DNA of 64,000 nt from Dyella tabacisoli (GTDB lineage Bacteria; Pseudomonadota; Gammaproteobacteria; Xanthomonadales; Rhodanobacteraceae). Location of the stretch: the NCBI RefSeq assembly GCF_003350925.1, contig NZ_KZ857176.1, forward strand, positions 62,001 through 126,000. The letters are read 5' to 3'. The translations under genes and the position numbers were made by a program. The notes beneath the pieces are model-generated. The model was given only the letters and a program-made list of their open reading frames with translations, had not been told where the DNA came from and made no database searches. Position 1 is the stretch's first letter; every line of letters starts with the position of its first letter. This document shows positions 26,101-33,259 of this stretch, piece after piece.

Positions 26101-26340
26101 AGCGGTATAAATATGAGCACTGTCGGCAAGAAGGTGAGTGAGGGTCACTACGGCTTGCTTGGCATGCGTGAGCGCGCGGCCAGGTTGAACGGCTCGCTTC
26201 GCCTGTCGAATCTGGACCCCAGCGGCACCGAAGTAAGACTTCGGGTGCCCGGCCCCGTCGCGTACGGGTCCGGGCGCTCGCGGTGGCGATGGTTGGTCGG
26301 TATGGCCGTGCGCCGCGCTCGCGATGGATTCCCCCCATAG
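23164..26340 (+). CDS. Propeller-type sensor histidine kinase (Reg_prop, Y_Y_Y, HisKA_3, HATPase)
   Basis: 1058 aa from the first ATG; later ATGs (23206, 23290) would give shorter signal peptides ending at MPGHAQ. A periplasmic double beta-propeller is shown by repeats such as ALAQTADGWLWLGTPTGLYR, LLEDREGNVWVGTKLGIDRF and DGKIWLAASTGLAWID. A Y_Y_Y domain precedes one membrane helix at about 795-813 (KASIGVLVALLLFVMHRF). The kinase H-box is ARELHDTLIQDFQAL with His840, the NarX/LiaS-type HisKA_3 form. ATP-binding motifs are KEALLNAFKHANA (N box) and DNGSG, then GHYGLLGMRERAA. No LuxR-type response regulator adjoins, though HisKA_3 kinases usually pair with one. Probable role: extracytoplasmic sensing with transcriptional output through an unlinked regulator. 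Confidence 0.9.
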   Translation: MDTFSLCGHKRPLAMLSAFDLPKHLPWFRPRGGLVRHLAKATMAMACLLVSAMPGHAQVAAHVASLKDFSHTAWTQRENAPPDVWALAQTADGWLWLGTPTGLYRFDGVSFERYDFANDSGQTSSSVGSLLGATSGDLFIASTTSGTSVCHLARTHDCASIPGIPVGEAVSDFAEDGDGRVWALTANGLYVLQDGLWSVANKHWGLPDGAAQLTRDPAGDLWAAAVDGVYVLKKGARRFERSDIAPLTPGSSIFTAPDGALWKHREGGFTQIRAPAMPSIPISDEGRNWQRGAPILFDRKGGFWSVACVDVGICHDGAPGHSAPSLDDKTLSADTFKLSDGLSSGAPMTLLEDREGNVWVGTKLGIDRFRPNNVIQVALPGSPVYFALSPDVNGAMWVGTASMSNTLDRWWHLNPAPAAFAGFSGDATALFRDSDGSIFLGGQDGFWHFAKGRFQALTVPSDQKGKRFQSIARDGAGRLWVAFRGSPIYRVDGDTWIPKGSLRELPDTTPARVVADTRGRLWLGYNDNRLVILDGDAVHLYGAGAGLDTGSVTAILPEPTPLMGGERGLASFDGRRFHTLKAERPDVLSGITGLVTAKDGSLWVNGIKGAVRIRAEHLARALKDPAFSMPVDVFDMEDGMPGGAQQVRPLPTAVEGTDGKIWLAASTGLAWIDPSHITRDTRPPRIVIRSVVTDKQTYDAEKGLRLPARTTALRLTYSALSLAIPERVKFRYRLEGTSGGWEEAGSRREATYTNLGPGTYRFRVIARNGDGPWSAGDTDFVFLIEPTLYQTLWFKASIGVLVALLLFVMHRFRLRKMAAHIRGRLEERLRERERIARELHDTLIQDFQALILHMHTLAKSTKSADENLKTLDKLTDMAERALIEARDRVTDLRASVDERLDMATALQLDAESMRAMRHMDIAVTIHGEVRELHTVACEEIHAVGKEALLNAFKHANASEVSIHIVYRTYAFILYIRDNGSGINMSTVGKKVSEGHYGLLGMRERAARLNGSLRLSNLDPSGTEVRLRVPGPVAYGSGRSRWRWLVGMAVRRARDGFPP

Positions 26341-26351
26341 GATCTGCATTG

Positions 26352-26378
26352 ACCGCTCGTGTTCGCACCACGAGCGGT
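26352..26378. terminator. Hairpin between convergent kinase and dps genes
   Basis: ACCGCTCGTG/CACGAGCGGT, a perfect 10-bp stem with loop TTCGCAC, 12 nt after the kinase stop. No T-run on either side, so it is a likely mRNA-end structure, not a textbook terminator. Confidence 0.55.
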
Positions 26379-26458
26379 ATCACCGCAACGGTCGAGAATC
26401 TGCCGACCTGGCTCTGCCGGGCATGCTCTCCGCTTGCCGTCAGGCGAAGGGGATGCGC

Positions 26459-26977
26459 TTAGGAGGCGCGTCCCGATTCGAATAGAAACCATACGCGCCG
26501 CTCGGCTTCATCGATCCAGTTTTCAAGCGCGCTGGTCGTGGCTACATCGTTGTATTCGCCGCATAGCGCATGCGTCTCTCGCATGAAGGCGGCTATCCGA
26601 CCGTTGTCTTCGCGAAGTTCAGCGAGCATGTCCGATGGCGTCACAAAGTCCGCATCGTTGTCCGACAATCGCTGCAAGCGGGCGAGATGGCCCGTCGATC
26701 TGAGCGTCGTTCCGCCTAGCTTTCGCACGCGTTCGGCAATGGGATCAAAGGTGGCGTAGATCTGATCGGATTGCTCGTCCAGCAGCAAGTGGTAGTCCCT
26801 GAAATTGGGACCCGACATGTGCCAATGGAAGTTCTTTGTCTTCATGTAGAGAGCAAAGAAATCAGCCAGAAGGCCGTTGAGCTCGGCGGAAATATCCCGG
26901 CGGGCCTCGGGCCCAAGAGAGTTCGGTGTCGTGAGTTTTGCCTTTTGCCGCTGCTTGGCTTCACTTGTATCCGTCAT
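26459..26977 (-). CDS. dps: Dps ferritin-like DNA-binding stress protein
   Basis: 172 aa; ATG preceded by AAAGGTGATTTGAC. Dps forms a dodecamer that binds DNA and oxidises and stores iron, protecting against peroxide. The inter-subunit ferroxidase residues are all present at the canonical positions: His51 (KNFHWHMSG), His63 (YHLLLDEQ), Asp67, Asp78 and Glu82 (FDPIAERVRKLGG). The N-terminal tail is basic (EAKQRQKAKL), fitting DNA contact. Length is normal for the family. Upstream lies a 500-nt gap and then an AraC-type gene on the other strand. OxyR control is usual elsewhere, but I cannot identify a site here. Confidence 0.93.
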   Translation of the reverse strand: MTDTSEAKQRQKAKLTTPNSLGPEARRDISAELNGLLADFFALYMKTKNFHWHMSGPNFRDYHLLLDEQSDQIYATFDPIAERVRKLGGTTLRSTGHLARLQRLSDNDADFVTPSDMLAELREDNGRIAAFMRETHALCGEYNDVATTSALENWIDEAERRVWFLFESGRAS

Positions 26978-27493
26978 GTCAAATCACCTTTTGGAAGTAA
27001 GAGGGTGGCGTAGGACACCCCGTGGGGCGTGGCATTCTGTAGGTTGGATTGGGCAGCGTCTTGTAGATATGGCGTCTATTTTTTGTGCTTTGAGCCGATG
27101 CGAGAAGCTTGGCTGAGCGTGCTGCACTTACCCGTCGGGGATGCCGTGCTCACTCAACTAGGGGGTGCAAATGCACTCTATTTGGGGATACGCAATCCAT
27201 CTCGCTTGGAGCACCATGCTTCAAGCTGCATGCAGCGGGCCTCGCAAGAAATGAGCTGAGCAAGTTCGCGATAGCTCATGGTCGGTCTGTCGATGTCCAC
27301 GACGGCCAGGCATTACGTGTTGAGGAGGACTTCAGCATTGCCGGCAAGCGTGGGCACGTCTGGGTGAGACGTGGAAAAAATCAATGAGACGTCAACTGCA
27401 TTCGCTGACTTGGTATTGAGATGGTGCCGTGTCTGAAGTGGTTGACGCCACGGCGTGAGAGTTACCGCTTCCTTGAAACTTGGAGACGGCTTC
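26978..27493. other. Gap of ~500 nt between dps and an AraC-type gene
   Basis: Only short, unrecognised frames. A fragment TGTAGGTTGGATTGGG at 27039-27054 resembles the REP arm. Divergent promoters for dps and the AraC-type gene should be here, but I cannot place them with confidence. Confidence 0.4.
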
Positions 27494-28201
27494 ATGTGCA
27501 TTCATTTCGCACATATTGACGGCGATCTGATTGAACACTTAGATCATTTGCAAACGCTGCCACGTCGATCTGACTTGGTGCCGCCAGATGATCCTCGCAC
27601 TACCGTTGCTCCTGAGGCTGCGTCGCTATGGTTGGAGCAAGAGAACCCAGTGCGGATGGATCGCGTCGGTCATTCCTTGAGGGATGCATGGAAGACGGTT
27701 TGCGAACACCAAGAACACTTGGCGGACGGCGTGCTGCACTATCTCAAGCTAGCCATCGAAGCCTATGTTGAAGTGCGATCAGGCGAACGAGCCCAGGCGT
27801 CGCCCCTCCGTGGCGGGCTGGCACCTTGGCAGGCCAAGTTAGCCAAGCGTCTCATCCTCGATCAAATGGAAGCCAGCATTTCGACCAGTTCGCTCGCCAA
27901 AGCATGCAACCTGTCGCGAGGTCATTTCACGCGCATGTTCAAGCAGTCGGTCGGTCTCCCTCCACATCGTTGGCTGCAGGAGCGCCGTATCGAAAGGGCC
28001 AAGGAGCTACTGGCCAGAAACGACTGCAGTCTGGCGGACGTTGCCGTGAAATGCGGATTCACCGATCAGGCGCATTTCTCGCGTGTGTTCAAGGTAATGA
28101 CTGACTGCACGCCTTTTAGCTGGCGCCGGATTGCGCATTCAGCCACGGCCATCAGCTCAAGGCATGCAACTGAAGAGGTATCGCAGCCGGCTTATAAATA
28201 G
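27494..28201 (+). CDS. AraC-family transcriptional regulator
   Basis: 235 aa from the ATG at 27494, chosen because GGAG lies 8 nt upstream; an in-frame GTG at 27455 adds 13 residues. The C-terminal half is a double helix-turn-helix of AraC type: ISTSSLAKACNLSRGHFTRM, FKQSVGLPPHRWLQERRIER, AKELLARNDCSLADVAVKCG, FTDQAHFSRVFKVMTDCTPF. The N-terminal part (about 1-125) has no recognisable cupin motif; related small AraC regulators have a short partner domain of this size. The target is unknown. The Cys-less DksA-like gene follows 84 nt downstream and may be regulated or co-transcribed. Confidence 0.88.
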   Translation: MCIHFAHIDGDLIEHLDHLQTLPRRSDLVPPDDPRTTVAPEAASLWLEQENPVRMDRVGHSLRDAWKTVCEHQEHLADGVLHYLKLAIEAYVEVRSGERAQASPLRGGLAPWQAKLAKRLILDQMEASISTSSLAKACNLSRGHFTRMFKQSVGLPPHRWLQERRIERAKELLARNDCSLADVAVKCGFTDQAHFSRVFKVMTDCTPFSWRRIAHSATAISSRHATEEVSQPAYK

Positions 28202-28285
28202 CGGGCGCGTTTTATAGAGGACATGGTGCCCGGAGATCGGGCAATAGGCGATGGCAAGCCGGTATCTAGAGCAAAGAGAGGTTTT

Positions 28286-28663
28286 ATGAGTGGCTCGACA
28301 AAAAATATCTTGAGCAGCACGTTTATCGAAGCTCAACGCGTACGCTTGATTGCGCTTCGATCCCAATTGATACGGGCTGGAGACGCCGCTGGCGCGGAAG
28401 AACGCGTACTTCAAGACTCTGCGGGAGGGGAGGCTGGAGACATGGAAGATGGCGCGGAAAGGTTTGCCATCCAAGAGAACGACGAAGCGTTATTTCACAG
28501 GAACGTTCGACGACTGAGTGATGTTCGGCGAGCACTGGAGAAAATCGACGAAGGTACCTATGGTACTTCCGATGCAAGCGGTAGCGTCATTCCCAAGTCG
28601 CGGCTTGAAGCTGTCCCCGAAGCCATTTACACGGTAGGCGAAGAACGCCTCGATGAGCGCTAG
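28286..28663 (+). CDS. DksA/TraR-family protein lacking all zinc cysteines
   Basis: 125 aa; ATG at 28286 follows AGAGAGGTTTT, preferred over an in-frame ATG at 28223. A helical coiled-coil N-terminus (FIEAQRVRLIALRSQLIRAG) leads to the family core RRLSDVRRALEKIDEGTYG. In DksA/TraR this is followed by CxxCG and CxxC zinc ligands; here the first pair reads TSDASGS and the second YTVGEE, so all four cysteines are gone. The surrounding signature IPKSRLEAVPEAIY is kept. Family members bind the RNA polymerase secondary channel; zinc-free DksA2-type proteins exist elsewhere and stand in under zinc or oxidative stress. Whether this one binds polymerase is unknown. Confidence 0.8.
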   Translation: MSGSTKNILSSTFIEAQRVRLIALRSQLIRAGDAAGAEERVLQDSAGGEAGDMEDGAERFAIQENDEALFHRNVRRLSDVRRALEKIDEGTYGTSDASGSVIPKSRLEAVPEAIYTVGEERLDER

Positions 28664-28978
28664 CCATAGCGCTATAACCCATATCGAGTTCATGCCGCGC
28701 GCGGCGATCTTCCGACGACATCTTCAGTCAATCGGCAACGAATGCCTTTTGACCTTCTACCCACTCAATCTCTGTAGATAGCGTGCAGTGACCCGGTGGC
28801 TCTTTGGCGTCCCCATTATCGACGGGACAGTTCAATGCAGCCATTCTGCCGTCAATCACCCATTCCAGGCATCCGGGGTCATGCGTTACAGTTTCCAGGA
28901 CTCAAATAGGGGACGACACTAAGATTACATTCCGCAAATTCGCGATCGGCCATCAACGGCTCGGTCCGGCGGACAACG

Positions 28979-29013
28979 CGGACACTCCGCCGATAAGGGT
29001 GGCGGAGTGTCCG
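28979..29013. promoter_or_regulatory. Strong hairpin upstream of a small membrane/zinc protein gene
   Basis: CGGACACTCCGCC and GGCGGAGTGTCCG form a perfect 13-bp stem with a 9-nt loop, and pairing resumes beyond a 2-nt bulge (CAACG/CGTTG side). It ends 27 nt before the ribosome site of the next gene. Could be an attenuator, an operator or the end structure of an unseen transcript. Confidence 0.5.
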
Positions 29014-29048
29014 TTGCCTCTGCGTTAGGTAATTCAAGGAGGTGCCTT

Positions 29049-29342
29049 ATGTGGTATGTCTTCGGCTTTACCGCGCTGATAATCGTCATTATTGCTGTCC
29101 GCTCGAAAAGAACGGCAGCCAGACTGGCTAGACTCGCCGAAGCGCGTAACGAATACGACAAGAACGTATACGCCCTTGGAACAGTGGCTGCGCGCGCGCA
29201 ATGCAAGCATGAGTTCATCCAGCTAGGACAAACGGGAGTCCCAGGGGTTATCACGTTGACTACGAGATGGTGCCGCGTCTGTGGAGAAGACTTGGGGTCT
29301 GCAAAACTCAAGCGGTCCATCTTCGGGAGTCATTGGGAGTAA
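29049..29342 (+). CDS. Small single-pass membrane protein with CxxC
   Basis: 97 aa; AAGGAGGTGCCTT directly before the ATG at 29049 makes the start certain. One N-terminal helix (YVFGFTALIIVIIAVRS, 3-19) anchors a cytoplasmic part with a basic stretch (KRTAARLARLAEAR). Cys52, His54 and WCRVCG (Cys75, Cys78) could bind one zinc ion. No family recognised. It stands alone between a hairpin-bearing gap and a decayed region. Confidence 0.65.
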   Translation: MWYVFGFTALIIVIIAVRSKRTAARLARLAEARNEYDKNVYALGTVAARAQCKHEFIQLGQTGVPGVITLTTRWCRVCGEDLGSAKLKRSIFGSHWE

Positions 29343-29384
29343 CGCAGAATTTCGGGGTGGCGTTTAGTGGTCTTATACCCGTGA

Positions 29385-29597
29385 ATGAATGTCACGACTT
29401 GCCGCTACCGAAAGGGCAGTTCGAAGGCTTGCGCAGACTGCCGGGAGCGGACCTGGATCGAGGATCTGCGCAAGCAGGGTAGCCGCGTCGAAGCGATCAC
29501 ACCGGACGCCGATTCCCTCGCTGCCTTGGGCATGAACCAGATAGATCCGGTGACCCGCATCCCCTCCGCGTACCTGATCGGACGCGGTTGCTGCTGA
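29385..29597 (+). pseudogene. Possible remnant of a patatin-like phospholipase C-terminus
   Basis: The frame encodes TWIEDLRKQGSRVEAITPDA followed by DSLAALGMNQIDPVTRIPSA. I recall that pattern (W-x-E-x-L-R-x-x-G-x-x-V-x-x-I-T-P-D, then SLAAxGxNxxDP) from the C-terminal end of bacterial patatin-like proteins. No N-terminal lipase motif (GxSxG, DGG) is present upstream, so it would be a fragment. The match is from memory and low confidence; it may instead be a chance frame. Confidence 0.3.
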
Positions 29598-29658
29598 TCA
29601 TGATGGAATCGTTCGGCTGTTAACATCTTTCCATCTAGGAGGTTGGGCAAGGGAAGCG

Positions 29659-30204
29659 ATGAAGATTCGGACAGCAGCATGTGCAGTTTTGTCTTTGGTG
29701 TGCCTCCCGACCATGGCGTGGTGCAAACAGTCAACGGCCGGGCTTCCGATCGCTGTGGAGGCCATCGGCATCGAGAAGTCAGACCATCGTTTCTATCTGG
29801 ATATGCGCGTCTGGAATTGTTCCAGTAAGGAACTGACCATGGATATCGTGAATCTTCCCTGGGGTGGAATGCTTGCCAATCGGCTACTCATCTATCAAGC
29901 CTATTCCGGCGAAACGATGCAGGCTCAATACCCCATCGAAGACTTCCCGGAGACGTTGTACGTTATCCCGGGAGGCGGATATGTTTCGGGCCAAATCGAC
30001 CTTGGAAGCTATTTTCCGGGTCTGCTCAAAGTAAAAGAGCCCCGCAACTGGGTGATTTTCTGGTTGTACCAGCCGTTCGGTTCAAAAGGTGTTCCGGTCG
30101 GCAGGAGGTTCGGCGGAATGATCCCCCTTGACCCTGCTCCGTCAGCTTCGCCGGGCACAGACGCTTGTCACGCGGAGGTTTCCAGGCATGGAGCCCATCA
30201 ATGA
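29659..30204 (+). CDS. Secreted protein of unknown function
   Basis: 181 aa, ATG preceded by CAAGGGAAGCG. A signal peptide (KIRTAACAVLSLVCLPTMAWC) ends near residue 22. The mature part is beta-rich (IGIEKSDHRFYLDMRVWNCS, ELTMDIVNLPWGGM, YVIPGGGYVSGQIDLGSY), like an immunoglobulin-like or beta-sandwich domain. No family recognised. It lies in a run of small exported proteins on the plus strand (29.0-33.3 kb) that may share a theme. Confidence 0.6.
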   Translation: MKIRTAACAVLSLVCLPTMAWCKQSTAGLPIAVEAIGIEKSDHRFYLDMRVWNCSSKELTMDIVNLPWGGMLANRLLIYQAYSGETMQAQYPIEDFPETLYVIPGGGYVSGQIDLGSYFPGLLKVKEPRNWVIFWLYQPFGSKGVPVGRRFGGMIPLDPAPSASPGTDACHAEVSRHGAHQ

Positions 30205-30317
30205 TGGTCATGTATCTGTTTTACCCCTGGTGGACATAACTTGAACTCAAAAATGCCTCGTCAGCTAGTGACATTTGAGCAGCGCTGGAAAGATGCAATT
30301 CGGCTAAGGGGGCTGGC

Positions 30318-30788
30318 ATGGGCTTGGTAAATTCGTTTCTTCGAGTCATCGCGGCGGGTGCCATTGCGGTGGCCCTGTTGTGCGTACCCGAGTGGGGGCT
30401 TGCGTCAACCAATGGTCATGGCCTCGTAGTGGGGCGACTCACCGACAATCAATGCCCCAACAATCTGGGCATTTACGCGCCAAAGAAGAAAGGCGACGAT
30501 TCGGTAGATTCAGATGATTGCATTCTTGCTTTTACTGATCTCGGGGAAACGGGCGCGGTGATGCTGCTGAATGGCGTCGCCGTTCCCTTTCGGGTGATCC
30601 AGAAAAGTACCCGCTATTCGAAAGTGCGTTACGACCTTGCCGACAGCGCCGGCAACGCGAAAGTGTTCTTGGACGTCACCATGGATTGCCCTGAGGGAGT
30701 TGAGGGTTGCGACTACAGCGGATCTCTCACCATGGAGTCTTCCGGGGCAAGCTCCCGAATTCATATTGTTTACTACAGAGGCGGTTAG
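30318..30788 (+). CDS. Secreted protein of unknown function
   Basis: 156 aa; AAGGGGGCTGGC before the ATG. Signal peptide VIAAGAIAVALLCVPEWGLA, cleavage near residue 30. Three cysteine-bearing segments (NQCPNNLG, DDCILAF, DCPEGVEGCDYSG) could form two disulfides in the periplasm. No family recognised. A second frame that overlaps its 3' end codes for two membrane helices (see 30766-31005), so the two may form a pair or a frameshifted single gene. Confidence 0.6.
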   Translation: MGLVNSFLRVIAAGAIAVALLCVPEWGLASTNGHGLVVGRLTDNQCPNNLGIYAPKKKGDDSVDSDDCILAFTDLGETGAVMLLNGVAVPFRVIQKSTRYSKVRYDLADSAGNAKVFLDVTMDCPEGVEGCDYSGSLTMESSGASSRIHIVYYRGG

Positions 30789-31005
30789 TGTTCGCGTCGA
30801 AGCGGATACTCCACAAAGGGCGCGGGTCGTAATCCAATGCGAACAAGCACAACTAAGCGCCCAACCGATCATATCTGTTGGCTTGGCCGCGTTAGGTGCG
30901 TCCATCCTTTACTCCGATAAGCAGTCTTCGACTGGCTGGATCGCGCTCGTTCTCGGTGGACTTTTGGCTTTGTCTCTGGTTGTCGCTTCACGACGGAGAA
31001 AATAA
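30766..31005 (+). CDS. Possible small membrane protein, or the frameshifted C-terminus of the preceding gene
   Basis: This +1 frame overlaps the last 23 nt of the preceding gene. It reads VRVEADTPQRARVVIQCEQ, then two hydrophobic helices (PIISVGLAALGASILY and GWIALVLGGLLALSLVV) and a basic end, ASRRRK. There is no ATG or GTG; a TTG at 30766 is the only start found and lacks a ribosome site. Either it is translated by coupling, or a frameshift joins it to the upstream gene. Evidence is the hydrophobic pattern only. Confidence 0.3.
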   Translation: MFTTEAVSVRVEADTPQRARVVIQCEQAQLSAQPIISVGLAALGASILYSDKQSSTGWIALVLGGLLALSLVVASRRRK

Positions 31006-31311
31006 GTACGAGTGGTCCTCCCGATTTCTCGGACGGTTTAATTAGGCACCTTGCTTTAGGGTGTCCGAGGTATCTGGGGTGGTCCACTCTGACCCTTTAG
31101 CTAGCTCATCAAGCTTGCGAGCCTGGGCGGCGCCACTAAACGAAAACGCGATTGGCAATGAGTGTGCGGGTGAACAGGCATCTCGCTGGATGTCTGTCTT
31201 TGTCGGTTGCACCAAAGCACGTCTGCCTGAGTTGCCTCTTTCAGGCCATAGCCCTTGCGAGCTATAAGACGTAAGCCACGAAAACACTTTGATTGTGGCC
31301 CTGGGGGGCTG
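31006..31311. other. Gap of ~300 nt
   Basis: No convincing gene. A GGGGGG tract just before 31312 acts as the ribosome site for the next gene. Nothing else is supported. Confidence 0.4.
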
Positions 31312-32400
31312 ATGTCTGTTTTAGTCAAGAACCGTTTCATATTCGTCTGCCTCGCGGCATTTGCATGTGGCAGTAACATCCAGGCCGGCGATGCTTCACA
31401 CCAGACGGAGCCAGCTCGCCCAGGGCAGGTGAGCTTCATCTCACAAGCGATCTTCGCCGATGGCCTCTTGTGGCTACGATCAGATTCGGGGGAGCTATCG
31501 ACGATCGCCCCTGATGCGGACGAGCGTGTCCTGCAGCCGATACCAGAGCCGGTATTGAGTATTTGTAAGTCGCAGGGCCGCATCTTGGCTTTGACCGAGC
31601 ATTCCAATAATGCCCTTGCACTGCGTTTGAGATCAGATGGCGAATGGCTTGAGAAGGCTTCCGTTGCGTCAAGAGATGAATCTCTTACTGCCATGGTCTG
31701 TGCCGATGATGCCGTCTATCTGGTGACGGACAAACATGTGGTGACCCTTGATGTCGCAGGGCATGTTCGTTCGAAGCCGCTCCTGGGCGAGCCGCCGCAT
31801 GGTCCGGTCAGTTCGAGTTATGCCGACCAGGCATCCGTCTATGTCGGCATCAATGCAGGAGAGTGGGGCGGTGGTCTTTTTCGAATCGATGTGGCATCGG
31901 GCCAATCGATTCACATCGACTTGGGTGGCAAGGAGCAATCCTGTCAAAAGGCGAAGAATCCCGTTTGCGGCCCTGTGACCGGCATCGCCGCCATGCCAGG
32001 AAAGCCTGGCTGCATTGCTGTTTCAGTTGGGTTGGTACACTTTATGACGAGCGGGGGCATTGCCGAACTTTGTGGCGACTACGCCTCCCGCTTCTACGTG
32101 CAAGGTTTCACTTCGTCCTTATGGGCTTCGCTGGCTAAGCGACAGTCCGAAAAAGGTTCGCTTGAAACCGTCGCCTTCTTCGGAGTGGTTGCGGATAACG
32201 ACAAACTACTGGGCGTCGCCGTTGGGCATGTTTATGCTTTTGACGGTCATGGCAAGGCAACCGAGAACGAACTGCCAAGCATGAAGCTAGTAGGCGGCAT
32301 CCGCGTGAGTTTTTCTCATGCCGGCCTGGTATTTGTCATGACTGATATCAATCAAAGGCGTTCGGTGAGTGGTCCTGTACCCATGATCGTGACACGCTAG
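31312..32400 (+). CDS. Exported beta-propeller-like protein, unknown function
   Basis: 362 aa from the ATG at 31312 (CCCTGGGGGGCTG upstream); an in-frame ATG at 31255 is less likely because it would bury the signal peptide. Signal: VKNRFIFVCLAAFACGSNIQA. The mature protein has repeated blade-like strands (AIFADGLLWLRSDSGELS, DDAVYLVTDKHVVTLDVAG, QASVYVGINAGEWGGGLFRI, HVYAFDGHG), consistent with a propeller. Two cysteine pairs (SCQKAKNPVCG) may be disulfides. No enzyme motif. It may be a scaffold or sensor; nothing around it tells which. Confidence 0.6.
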   Translation: MSVLVKNRFIFVCLAAFACGSNIQAGDASHQTEPARPGQVSFISQAIFADGLLWLRSDSGELSTIAPDADERVLQPIPEPVLSICKSQGRILALTEHSNNALALRLRSDGEWLEKASVASRDESLTAMVCADDAVYLVTDKHVVTLDVAGHVRSKPLLGEPPHGPVSSSYADQASVYVGINAGEWGGGLFRIDVASGQSIHIDLGGKEQSCQKAKNPVCGPVTGIAAMPGKPGCIAVSVGLVHFMTSGGIAELCGDYASRFYVQGFTSSLWASLAKRQSEKGSLETVAFFGVVADNDKLLGVAVGHVYAFDGHGKATENELPSMKLVGGIRVSFSHAGLVFVMTDINQRRSVSGPVPMIVTR

Positions 32401-32415
32401 CTCATAGCGGTTGAC

Positions 32416-32712
32416 ATGGACGCCCGCCACCCAGAACAGACGCTTAAGATAACGTTCAAATCGAGACTAGAGAACATGGATGCAGCCGAGAAGAAGCGTC
32501 TGGACGACATCGAAAAGCATGGCTGTCATGTTATTCAGGTGCTCGCTGAAGATGACTGCCCTCCTTTCAGCTACTCGGTCGGCATCGAACAATCATCTGG
32601 GTATCCAGAGGTCATTATCATTGGCCTTAAGAGAGAGTTGGCGCATATCATGGTCAACGAGTAGTGCGCCAGAGTGCGGGCTGGAGAGGGCTTCCATGCG
32701 GGGCGGAACTGA
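32416..32712 (+). pseudogene. DUF4262 gene interrupted by an in-frame TAG
   Basis: The frame encodes HGCHVIQVLAEDDCPPFSYS, VGIEQSSGYPEVIIIGLKRE and LAHIMVNE, typical of DUF4262, then stops at TAG 32662-32664. Reading on in the same frame gives CARVRAGEGFHAGRN before the next stop at 32710, which fits the family's continuing pattern (about R-V-x-A-G-x-x-F-x-x-G-R). So a point mutation seems to have truncated a longer protein, whose last part is also lost. Readthrough cannot be excluded. Full-length members are usually near 150 aa. Confidence 0.6.
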
Positions 32713-32732
32713 GTTTTTTCGACGGAGGGACA

Positions 32733-33011
32733 ATGGAACAAAAATCTGAGCGGTATCTAAAAGCTGAGTCAAGGAGGGCGGCCTTTCTGTTTGTCATCTT
32801 TTGCCTATGGTGCCCAATCTATCTGATCGTAGTTAGACCGATCATCAATGCTGCAATCGCCGCTCAGATATCGTCGTATCCGGCAATGCTTCATCTGATA
32901 CCTATTATCGCGCCCATCGTGTTGATCGCGTTGATGATGATCCCGTTCATGCCTCCCAAGAACGACGTGCCTGCAAAGCTTCGCTCAACATCGACAGGGA
33001 AAGAGAAATGA
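32733..33011 (+). CDS. Small two-helix membrane protein
   Basis: 92 aa; GACGGAGGGACA precedes the ATG. Two membrane segments (AFLFVIFCLWCPIYLIVVRP about 20-39; LHLIPIIAPIVLIALMMIPF about 54-73) and a basic tail. Its TGA overlaps the ATG of the next gene (ATGA at 33008-33011), so the two are translationally coupled and probably act together. No family recognised. Confidence 0.6.
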   Translation: MEQKSERYLKAESRRAAFLFVIFCLWCPIYLIVVRPIINAAIAAQISSYPAMLHLIPIIAPIVLIALMMIPFMPPKNDVPAKLRSTSTGKEK

Positions 33012-33259
33012 CTTTGGAAAGCTTTATTGCTGGTCTCACGATATCGCTTGTAGGTTTCGCGCTGATGTATTCCTACGTCTACTACGTCAAGCGCAAGCTG
33101 GGGGTTCACATCAATGTGATCGCTTCGGTCATGTACAACGCAAACACCGATGGCATGTCCTCTGCCGTGCGAACCATCGAATCATTCATGAGGGTTCCGA
33201 AATATCTCGGTATTCTCATGGTGGTGTTAGGTCCGATCATGATGTTCAATCCCCGCTAA
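33008..33259 (+). CDS. Small membrane protein, coupled to the preceding gene
   Basis: 83 aa. Hydrophobic segments at about 6-27 (FIAGLTISLVGFALMYSYVYY) and 66-80 (YLGILMVVLGPIMM) flank a short soluble loop with VRTIESFMRV. The 4-nt overlap with the upstream gene indicates an operon. Likely a two-subunit membrane protein; unknown function. Confidence 0.6.
   Translation: MTLESFIAGLTISLVGFALMYSYVYYVKRKLGVHINVIASVMYNANTDGMSSAVRTIESFMRVPKYLGILMVVLGPIMMFNPR

Noticed and set aside
31042-31287. Minus-strand frame reminiscent of a SHOCT-like tail (RKLDELAK)
   Set aside because: The similarity is limited to a few residues and no ribosome site is present.
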